This document shows, one piece after another, positions 55,976 through 64,000 of a DNA stretch of 64,000 bases. Made by a program: the position numbers and the translations under genes. The stretch is from contig JACEEZ010000371.1 in the NCBI GenBank assembly GCA_016584305.1, positions 1 through 64,000 on the forward strand. The letters run 5' to 3'. Each line of letters begins with the position of its first letter. Position 1 is the first letter of the stretch. This stretch comes from Chionoecetes opilio (lineage: Eukaryota > Arthropoda > Malacostraca > Decapoda > Majidae). The notes under the pieces are model-generated. The model did not search any database. It saw only the letters and a list, made by a program, of their open reading frames with translations, and was not told the origin of the DNA.

Positions 55976-56593
55976 TGTTAGGTGCCGGTTTTTGCTATGC
56001 ACCGTTTGCCATGCACTTTGGTCATGCACGGGTTGGAATAATCAGTCGGTTATCTTTCTTGGATTTATTAAGGATAACAACTGTAACTTTCATTCACTTG
56101 TAGTATTCAGGAACTCTCTATTTCTCTCGTGTTCACTCGCGTGTAGAATGTTCAATCTCTCACTGTCTCTCGTGTTCACTCGCGTGTAGAATGTTCAATC
56201 TCTCACTGTCTCTCGTGTTCACTCGTAATGTTGGTCTTTGCCCACGGGTCGCGTGTGGGACTATCGGGGACCAAAAGTTATCTGCCCAAAACATGTTGAG
56301 TCTTTTATCAACTAACCTAAACCTTGACGTCACGTCACGTCACGTCTTGGGAGCTACCAATAAGAGACAAGACATACACTGTCCGCCCTTTCTCTTCAGC
56401 CAATCATGAAGCCAATGGAAATGTCTGAATTACACTTTTTCGTAATCTAAACCTTAATCTTTGTTTTGACATGAAGGAAAAGTAATGGCTTTCCTAGCCA
56501 GTGATGCACTAACTTCTCTCTCTCTCTTTCTCGGTAATCAATCAATCTAGCTAACTTATTCCTATCCTTATTCAGACTAAAACACCTATTACA
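55976..56593 (-). repeat. 5' LTR of the full-length gypsy element
   Basis: Minus-strand start TGTAATAGGTGTTTTAGTC; end GCACCTAACA. It contains GTGACGTGACGTGACGTCAAG (three TGACG repeats near 56,330), a CRE-like cluster also present in the other LTRs. It has an extra copy of a 46-bp unit (ACTCGCGTGTAGAATGTTCA, at 56,130 and 56,176). Confidence 0.8.
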
Positions 56594-56687
56594 GTACGGT
56601 AGGGGTTAATAATTGTATAAAAAGAAATGGCCGACGCTATAGGAAACTTTATTTAAGGGGAGGAGGCGATGCTGTAGAGTTAAAAAT
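56594..56687. repeat. Copy of the roughly 90-bp GCGTCGGCCAT/AGCATAGACC unit
   Basis: GGGGTTAATAATTGTATAAA, ATGGCCGACGCTATAGGAAA and CTTTATTTAAGGGG are shared with 46,085-46,165. Others lie near 43,025-43,095, 44,260-44,350, 45,415-45,510 and 47,215-47,320. These may be ends of one dispersed element. Confidence 0.55.
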
Positions 56688-58836
56688 GGACCCTACCCAT
56701 AACACGTCACGGTTGTTTACCACGGTGCATTGTGGGGCATAAGTCGGGGTCGCCGCGGGTGGACCTACGAGGGAAAATACGGCGATGAAGAATTCGGTTA
56801 TTTTGCGCCCCCCCCCCCCCCCCCCCCGGTGAAATTGATATTCCAGGTATATATTACAGTGCTATGTTCTCGATGACAACACTATAGAGAAGACCTGAGG
56901 TAATGGCTGATGTGCAGAGGCTTTTAAACCAAGAAACAGAGTCAAAACAGAGCTCGTCAAAAGGTAAGCAAACTGGTAGGTACGTAATGTGTCCTATCAC
57001 TTGCTTACTTTTTAATGAGACTCTTGATGTGACTGTTTTCCTGCGTTTAGAAGCCTTTGCACATCAACCATCACTCAGGTCTTCTCTATGTTGTCAGCGA
57101 GACGGAAATAAGCCTCTGGAATATCAATTTGCCCGAAACAAATCGAAATTTTTCATCGTCGTAGCTTCTCTTGTAGGTTGTAACATATTCATGGTCTATG
57201 ATAGATTAAAATACCTATTAATTGAGTCCTTTTGTTGTCTTTCCTCAAATAAGTAGTGGTCATCATGGTTTTAAGTGGTACTTGACGAGCCAATGAATAC
57301 TCTGAGTCTTACCCCACATCCACCAACCTTTGCTTTGATTTATTCTTAGTACTCCATCCATAAAAACAAAGGGGCATCAACCACCGTGACATTACCCATC
57401 CTTGCCTCATGTATACCTGGTGTACTGTCGTCTACCGATTATTTTTCTCCCTACACAATCGGGAAACTCGCCGACGTAATGGCTAGGTTAGATTTTGCTT
57501 TGATTAATCTCATTACTCACATCCACAAACAAGTTACATAACCCACGGTTGACTTTACCATCCTTGCCTCTGGTACCTGGTACTCTCGTCTACCAAAATG
57601 CTCGTCCCTACATTAAATCGGGGAAAAACTCGCGACGGTAAAGTTAGGTTAGTGGTAATAATGGACGAAGAGTTGCGCGGTCGTTTCAGAAGCCACCCGT
57701 TTTGTCTTGGCCTACAATAGGTGCTTGTTTAAGGAGATAGTTTTTTTAATGGGTCTGCGCCAAAAAAAAACTTTATCTCCATTTAAAACAAGCACTTATT
57801 GTAGGCAAAGAAAAAAATAGTCGGTGTCTCTAGAAAACGGACCCGCGGCAACTCTCGTCCATTATTACCCCTAACCTAACCAACCGTCGGCGAGTTTTCC
57901 CGATTTATGTAGGGACGAGCATTTGGGTAGACGAGAGTACTAGGACCATGAGGCAAGGATGGGTAATGTCACCGTGTTATGCAACTTGTTTATGGATGAG
58001 TAATAGATAAATCAAAGCCCAAAAAATCTAACCTAGCCATTACCGTTAGCGAATGTTTTCCGATATGTGTAGGGAGGAAAAATATCGGTAGACGCCAGAT
58101 ACCAGGTATATCATGAGGCAAGGATGGATAATGTCACAGTGGTTATGCAGCGTGTTTATGGAGGAGAATAAGATTTAAACAAAGCATAAAGGTTGGTTGA
58201 TGTTGGTACAGATCAAGAGTATCATTGGCTCATCAAGTAAACACTTAACCATGATTGTACCACTACTTATTATGAGGAAAAAACAACAACAGGAACTCAA
58301 ATTAATAAGGGTTATTTTAATCTATCACTAACCATGAATATGTACAACCTACAAGAGAAGACTAACTACGACGATGAAAAAATTTCAAGTTGTTTTGGAG
58401 CGAAATTTGATATTCCAGGTGCTATATTTCCGTGCTCGCTGACAAACATATGATAAGACCTGAGGTGATGGTTGATGTGCAAAAGGCTTCTAAACCAGGA
58501 AAAACAGTCACCAGCAGTCTCATTAAGAAGTAAGCAGTGGTTAGGGACACATACGTACTACCAGTTGCTTACCTTTTGACGAGGCTCTGTATGACTCTGT
58601 TTTCTTGGTTTTAAAGCCTCTGCACATCAGCCATTACCTCTAGGTCTCTCTATAGTGTTGTCAGCGAGAACAGAGCACTGTAATATAGCACCTGGAATAC
58701 AATTTCGCGCAAAAATAAACTCGAAATTCTTCCATCGCCGTAGTTTTCCCTTCGTGGGTCCACCCGCGGCGACCCCGCATTATCCCCACAATGCCACCGA
58801 TGTAACCAAATCGTGACGTAGTTATGTCTGGGGCCC
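56688..58836. mobile_element. Fold-back element 2
   Basis: Second copy of the element at 20,715-25,190, uninterrupted. The left end GGACCCTACCCATAACACGT mirrors the right end (ACGTAGTTATGTCTGGGGCCC). Each arm has the GGGGTCGCCGCGGGTGGACC module, an inner GGTAGGTACGTAATG/CGTACTACCAGTTGC palindrome and two to three of the 160-bp units. Arms meet in a hairpin at 57,660-57,865. A 56,806-56,828 C-run is probably an artefact. Non-coding; the 117-codon frame at 56,903-57,256 is not protein-like. Confidence 0.75.
57660..57865. repeat. Central hairpin of fold-back element 2
   Basis: GGTAATAATGGACGAAGAGTTG at the left is mirrored by CAACTCTCGTCCATTATTACC at the right. Inner pairs are CCTACAATAGGTGCTTGTTT with AAACAAGCACTTATTGTAGG, and GGAGATAG with TTATCTCC. 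It could fold into a stem of more than 80 bp with a short loop. Confidence 0.8.
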
Positions 58837-58859
58837 ATTGTCTGAGAATGGACAGTTAA

Positions 58860-59115
58860 AAAACACGAAAAAAATCAAATACCGATAACGGTAATAACGG
58901 TTATTCTTGTACGGTATCGGTTATACTGGTATCGTAATTAATACCGGTGTGAGTACGTACGGTTATTCGCCAGCAAACCGGTATCGGCAATACCGGTATG
59001 TTCTTGATACCGCACAAACCCTAGTGTGAGGAGTCTCGTACCGGTATTATTCCCGAAACCGTATCGGCAATACGGTATTTTCTTGATACCGCACAACCCT
59101 AGCCATGAGGAAGGA
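58860..59115. repeat. CGGTAT-rich degenerate repeat, hAT-like
   Basis: Dense CGGTAT/ATACCG motifs are followed by ATACCGCACAAACCCTAGTG near 59,017, and a tandem repeat of the same ending (GCACAACCCTAGCCATGAGG near 59,091). It resembles the CGGTAT-rich segments at 45.1 and 46.3 kb. Confidence 0.5.
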
Positions 59116-59439
59116 GCGGGCACAAGATCACGTCCTCCCCCTGCCCATCCCACACAACCACCCCACCTCTCCCATCTATTAAAAGGACGTACCTACCCCC
59201 TTACCACCAGGCACCCTCCACCCACGCGGCCACGGTGCCAGGCGCCGCCTACCGACAACACACAGCCTCAACCTTGCCTTCCCCAACCACCACCCACCTC
59301 ACATCACCCCTACATGCATTACGCCATACGTAACAATATGCCATATGGACATCATAAGTCATATAAACCCAACGTCGTTATTTTGAGCATTTTGCAGATA
59401 TAGATAAACAAGTAAGGCGAGGGTAAGGAGTTACACCCA
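59116..59439. other. C-rich unassigned DNA
   Basis: CCACC/CCCA-rich sequence covers 59,130-59,310. It yields a Pro-rich plus-strand frame with no domain content. No gene is assigned. Confidence 0.5.
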
Positions 59440-60870
59440 TATTTCGTTTAATCCAGCCACGCTGGAAAGTAATCGTCCAGACCATTTCATCTTCCTGATT
59501 TAAGCAATCAAATCATAGACATAACGAGTATATCAAACAATACGTCGTCACTTTTGTATCAGTCAGCCGTTTTTAAATAATCCGCAATCAAATCTGCAAA
59601 TTCCCCCGAGTTCGAGTTTTCATAACGCTCTCAAAGTTTGCCAGACGATCAGGTCAGGCTCGGTGACGTAGCATCAGGGAGGCCATCTTCCCGCGCTGAT
59701 CAGAGAGGCACGTAAAACACAGAGATAATATAGTACTTGAAGATATTTTGGGGTTTCTGATAGAAATTTCTTTTGGCTATTATGCCACATGCATGCACCT
59801 TATGGGTGCAGCTGCTGCCCATTACAGTGTGCACAGACAGCTGTGCCTTTCGAGAAAAGTTTGCACAACTGAAAAGAAAGGAGTGGCGTGTGTAGGGGAT
59901 AACACGCTATAGGTGTTAGGGGCGAGCCGTTCTGTGTTGAGAAACGGTGTGTGTGACACAGCGTCCGTGAAAGATGGTTGAGAGTGTGCAGCGCGGACTA
60001 GTCGCCTACCCGTGTGTGTGTTGGACGACGAGGTGTGAGGTGAGCCTGTGTACACGGGTGTGCTGGACAAGGGCCGGAGACCCTCCCGTACGTACAAGAC
60101 AGTGGACTCAGTCAACAACCATACCAGGGACCGGTGGCCTGTTAGACAGGGACCGCCAGGATGGCAGCAGCGGTGGGACCACCACGACTGTGAGGCTCAC
60201 CTCTTAACAGACAAGTAAACCAAGTTAAACAGTTGTGGAGTGGGCGATGCCCCTGTGGTGAGAGACCCCCCCGTGGTGGTTGTGGCTGTCACACTTTCTG
60301 CCTTCCCACCGGCCATTATTTTCCAACTCTATGCTGTAGTTAATGCTAGTATGTGGGTTTTCGAGTAATGACGTTGATGTAGCTCCACAAAAACTAACCA
60401 TAGGATTTTCTCGAAAGTACCTTCATTGTGATTCCCACACACACATGGTTTAACCTTATTACCAATCCCATGTTTTGTGAGAAAAGTGCCAGGTCCGCCC
60501 TGCTGAAAACCTCAGGCTCTGCACACCTGTTCGTCCACCTCGTACTCGGGCTCAACATATAGGATCCCATGACATTTGAGGTTCGTTTTCCTCATAGTAT
60601 ACGCGACCAGCGTCATTTCTTTCGGTGTCAGATGAGCATCGTACTCTAGCTTCGGTCACAGGCGACAGATCACTGTCTGAACCGAAGTACAATCGCTCAT
60701 CAATAACATTTCCGACAGGGTCAGAAGATCTGTCTGCACGGGCGGTTCCCTGTTCTGGACGTTCATCAATAACAGTCGTAGCCCTGTTGGAGGTGAAGAT
60801 TTTTTTTTCGCTCGCTTTTTACTACAAAAGGTCGTGTTTTTACGGAATAAGGCCTGGGAAACAAATTATT
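59440..60870 (-). repeat. P2X7-like repeat, minus-strand copy
   Basis: Reverse-complement counterpart of 18,640-20,030, with the same landmarks in mirrored order (GTAATCGTCC near 59,470, GGGTAGGCGACTAGTC on the minus strand near 60,010, GGCTACGACTGTTATTGATG on the minus strand near 60,785). This copy retains longer segments than the left one (for example 60,680-60,760, missing or shortened near 18,850). Confidence 0.75.
60463..60792 (-). pseudogene. Putative first exon of a P2X7 ballast-domain-like gene, copy 2
   Basis: On the minus strand: ATTVIDERPEQGTARADRSS then NVIDERLYFGSDSDLSPVTE and SDTERNDAGRVYYEENEP, mostly in one frame from about 60,787 to 60,580. A frame slip then leads to LSPSTR-type text instead of the FEPEYE seen in copy 1. 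The donor-like GTAATAAG lies at about 60,462-60,455 after ...NMGLG. It includes an upstream duplicated VIDER motif not seen in copy 1. The P2X7-like assignment is tentative. Confidence 0.4.
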
Positions 60871-61794
60871 TTTGGGGATTAGGTGTTTGGAATGTGCATT
60901 TCAACATAATCGGCAAAAAATAATTGGGCCTGGACGATATTTAACGAAAACAGAGTGATCGCAAAAATGATTGCCCACTTAAGTGTTTAATTGCATTCAA
61001 AATTCGAAATTTCGAAGTTACACACAAAATTGGTGTAAAGTAGGAAATAGAAATGAGTTGTGCAGTGTGACATGAGACATGTGACGTGATGGTGAAGGGG
61101 CTGGAGGGTGAGTGGATTACATACCGAGGCACGAGGGATGGAGATGACCAGGAGTAACTTCATGGCGGTGTTCTGTGTCTGACTGATGGCAGGGAAGGGG
61201 ACGATGGCCTTGAAATACTCGGAAGGGTTAGGGGGGCCCTGGCGACACTGCTTACATTGAGATGGGACATTTAAATCAACATTAACCTAGTCTGAAAGAA
61301 ACTGACATTCTCAGCTGACTCCGGAAAGGGACCTCTTAGATTTTCTGCTTCTCTTGACTTTTATTTTGTTCACCTTAGCGTTTTCTAGTTCCATTCAGTG
61401 TTTTTGTTATGGCTGCGTTTAATAATTAATAAGCGATGAAGTAGGTTTAGGCCTCTCCTTGCGACATTTCAAGAAACCCCAGTTCACGGAAACCCAAGAG
61501 TTCAGGCGTTCCATTTGCGCACGAAACCCTGGGTCCGAGGGCAAAGCGCGTAGTGAAACAGCAAAAACCCGTGAAACTTTCTCTATCACATTGAGAGGTG
61601 AGTAGCTTGGGTAGCGTTTTCAGTTGACATAACAAAAAATGGTCGCTTGGGCCCTATTTCTTTATCGTGAAGGTTCCGCATGCACGAGTCGGAGAGGATG
61701 TCAGAACGGCATAAAAGAGGCATTCATGGCTGGGTGAGCCATGCGTTCCCGCGAATCTTAAACTTGATATGATCCCTTCACATAGCAGGTAGCT
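60871..61794. other. Unassigned DNA
   Basis: No gene is recognised. AAATTTCGAAGTTACACACAAAA near 61,005 resembles the TTCGAAGTTACGCACAAA inside the Tigger left end (14,080), so a pogo-type fragment may start here. GTTCAGGCGTTCCATTTGCG near 61,500 is echoed by TTTGCGTTCCATTTGTG near 62,468 on the far side of the minisatellite, in the same orientation. Confidence 0.35.
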
Positions 61795-62260
61795 GGAGTT
61801 ATATCTCCGTTATCTCTCTCGTCTTAGCTCTCGTTATCTTCTCTCTCTAGCTCATCGTTATCTCGCTATCTCGTCTCTTGTTTTTTTTTTCTTATCTCTC
61901 GTTATCTCTCTCTCGTTTATCTCTCTTCGTTATCTCTCTCTCGGTATCTCTCTCTTGATTATATCCTCTCGTTATCTTCTCTCTCGTTATCTCTCGTTAT
62001 CTCTTCTACGTCGTTATCTCTACTCTCGTTTATCCTCTCTCTCCATTATCGCTCTCTCGTTATCTCTCTCTCTCTCTCGGTATCTCATTATCTCTTTGTT
62101 ATCTCTCTTTCGTTATCTCTCTCTCTCTCTATCTCCTCTCTCTGCTCTCTCCTCTCTCTCTCTCTCTCTCCGTTCTCTCTCGGTATCTCTCTCTCGTTAT
62201 CTCTCTCTCGTTATCTCTCTCGTATCTCTCTCTCCTCTCGATCCTCTCTCTCTCTCATCT

Positions 62261-62304
<44 letters not shown>

Positions 62305-62386
62305 TCGTTATCTCTCGTATCTCTCTCTCTCTTCTCTCTCTCTCTCTTCTACTCCTCCTCTCTCTCTCTCTCTCCTCTCTCCTCCT

Positions 62387-62428
<42 letters not shown>

Positions 62429-62440
62429 CTCGCCAGCTGA
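61795..62440. repeat. CTCTCGTTATCT-type minisatellite grading into (CT)n
   Basis: About 12-bp units TCTCTCTCGTTA with variants (CTCTCGGTATCT, CTCTTCGTTATC) run from about 61,808 to 62,220, then a pure (CT)n-rich tract extends to 62,426. Ser/Leu/Arg-rich frames of 100-161 codons on both strands are products of the repeat, not genes. Confidence 0.9.
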
Positions 62441-64000
62441 GTATGTTTGTAAACAAAAAACGGGGTTTTTGCGTTCCATTTGTGACACGAGGAAACCCAA
62501 CCCTGAACCCAGAACCAACCTGAACTGAAAGACATGGTTCATGCAACTTGGGCACAAATGGAAGAGGCCTGTTTTGGGCTTAGATAAATGAGAATTTCGT
62601 CGTTGTCTTTATATAAATCTTTGCCTATTTTCGATTGGAGGTTTATATTATTCCAAACTATTTCATGATCTTCAAACATTTAAGTGAAAGATGGCATGCA
62701 AGTAAATGCTGTGAACTAGTGAATTTACCTATCAAGAATGTCCTAAAACCATGGGGCAAACTCAAACCCTAGATCATTGCATGCATCTCTGCAGTAATTT
62801 CTATGAACAAACTTAATAGCAAGATTTATCAGCAGCTTATAATATTTTTTTTAAGTCTGTAGCAAAACATTGCACTTCTACCGCAACAACGTTATTTCCA
62901 CGTGACATCTTTGATTAATAATATTATCACAACTCTGTGTCGTGAATAAAAACATTTTCTATCAAAGCTTGTTTATTAACAATTTTTATTCATGGAATGA
63001 CTGTTCGACTCGAAACCTTACACAAGCACGTAATTTTTACTTCATCGATGCAGCATGAAACTCCGGAGGTTTTCGTAGATTAAACTTTACAACACTAGTG
63101 ATGGTAACAATTGTGGTGGCCGATCTTCATGTGGGTGAGAGGGTTTGATAACCCAGTTAGGTAAAAGTAAAAACAAAAATATCATATTTTTTACCATCAC
63201 TCTTGCAACCATGAATTTCCACTAAACCCTACTTTTCCCACAATTCATCCATTAGAGTAAATTAATAATTTTATTGCTGCGCCCTAAAACATGCGCCAAC
63301 ACATGATCCAGCTCTGCTGGTATCGAATCATGTAACCAAGATATTAAGCTACGATCCCCTGTAGTTTGTAATCCAATGACCTATATATTTCAGATGGATC
63401 ATACCCACCGCATGCTTTCACCTGTGGAGCAAAGTGATGGGAAACAAAAGGGCAAGCTACCTAGGATGCTCTCTGCTGAGTACACTGAAGGGTGAGTCTG
63501 GGCAGAGTTGCAGTCTTGTGCTGGTACAGGATATATGCTAAGTTCTGTTCAGAGGGAAAGAATGTGGACTACACTTGGAGGGCTACGTCAGGAAAAGTCG
63601 TGGAATGACTGGACAAACTAATTGTTTATAGTCATAAAAAAAGAAGATAAATTCCTTTTTTCAAAACCAAGTTACACCATGAAATTTTGCCACTTATTGT
63701 ATGCAACAGAAAATACTTAAAAACCTTTTCAACGACAGGATGTACATATCAACACTCCCTCTCTTCCTCCCATTGGTTCCAGTGATGCACTGGATGCTGT
63801 CTTGGTCTAAATCGGTACTGCTGTTCAAAGAATGCTGCTGGGCCATGTTAGGACCTAATTTGAAAAGATGCTGAAAACTAGGCTCCTCTGAGAAATAGGC
63901 GGTAAGGCAAGCTTTTGCAGCACTGAAAAGCATATAGTGTTTTAAGGGTGGTGTTTTTAAGTGAGTATATATTGAAATATAGCTGCAAGATGGCAAGTTG
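62441..64000. other. Unassigned, mostly unique-looking DNA
   Basis: Less repetitive than the rest of the window, and the reading is cleaner (few long homopolymers). A 100-codon minus-strand frame at 63,694-63,996 contains AYFSEEPSFQHLFKLGPNMA then NSSTDLDQDSIQCITG. It is protein-like in composition but I do not recognise it, and it runs to the window edge. No tRNA or other RNA gene was seen. Confidence 0.4.

Larger units (their letters stand above)
48720..56593 (-). mobile_element. Full-length Ty3/gypsy LTR retrotransposon
   Basis: On the minus strand: 5' LTR (56,593-55,976), candidate primer-binding site, leader/gag region (55,950 to about 52,700, no recognisable gag protein, one SINE insertion), pol (52,660-50,230), and 3' LTR (49,284-48,720). 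Total length is about 7.9 kb. Both ends are TG...CA-like, and GTAC-type bases flank the element, consistent with a short target duplication within the roughly 90-bp AGCATAGACCCC unit. The palindrome edge (53,937) falls inside this element. Confidence 0.8.

Noticed and set aside
62255..62557. Arg/Glu-rich and Ser/Leu-rich frames near 62 kb
   Set aside because: They are direct translations of the CT/GA minisatellite on the two strands.
1..64000. Endogenous virus of crustaceans (nimavirus-like or parvovirus-like)
   Set aside because: I searched by eye for large DNA-virus or capsid/NS-type protein blocks and saw none; all readable proteins fit retrotransposon or DNA-transposon families.

Overview
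This looks like nuclear DNA from an arthropod, most likely a decapod crustacean. I base that on the mix of repeats: RTE-like and CR1-like LINEs, Ty3/gypsy elements, Tigger/pogo, hAT and piggyBac-like DNA elements, tRNA-derived SINEs, many AT/CT/GA microsatellites and short TTAGG-type motifs. I infer this from family resemblance and have not tested it by search. I found no intact host gene. Nearly all coding potential is broken transposon protein, and frames break every few tens of codons. Some breaks are decay. Many, especially at about 8.9-36 kb where homopolymer runs are swollen, look like uncorrected long-read errors.

Layout. 0-3.7 kb: decayed Ty3/gypsy pol. 3.7-7.0 kb: an RTE-like LINE on the minus strand, split by an 893-bp pogo/Tigger-type MITE at a TA. 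7.7-8.95 kb: a palindromic MITE (called family A here). 8.95-12.3 kb: a CR1-like LINE, split by a 596-bp piggyBac-like MITE at a TTAA. 13.68-18.08 kb: an element with long terminal inverted repeats carrying a Tesmin/TSO1-type CXC gene, itself split by a 2.4-kb Tigger transposon. 18.6-20.0 kb: a repeat carrying a probable P2X7-like first exon. 20.7-25.2 kb: a fold-back element with tandem sub-repeats. 26.4-28.7 kb: two more family A copies. 30.5-32.2 kb: a hAT/ZBED-type transposase relic. 35.5-36.1 kb: a tRNA-derived SINE. 36.3 kb: a hammerhead-like motif of the kind found in Penelope-like elements.

The most striking structure is a palindrome of about 16.4 kb (37,555-53,937), two arms of about 8.2 kb mirrored around an AT-rich hairpin near 45,765. 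Both arms hold the 3' half of a Ty3/gypsy element plus the same series of MITEs. The right-hand element is full length (48,720-56,593, minus strand, two LTRs and a candidate primer-binding site) and runs past the palindrome edge. The left-hand copy stops exactly at that edge. The palindrome is therefore younger than the retroelement: it is either a real inverted duplication or a fold-back read or assembly artefact.

Beyond it lie a second fold-back element (56.7-58.8 kb), an inverted second copy of the P2X7-like repeat (59.4-60.9 kb), a CTCTCGTTATCT-type minisatellite (61.8-62.4 kb) and about 1.5 kb of unassigned DNA. Apart from nested insertion, I see no evidence that the genes here act together.
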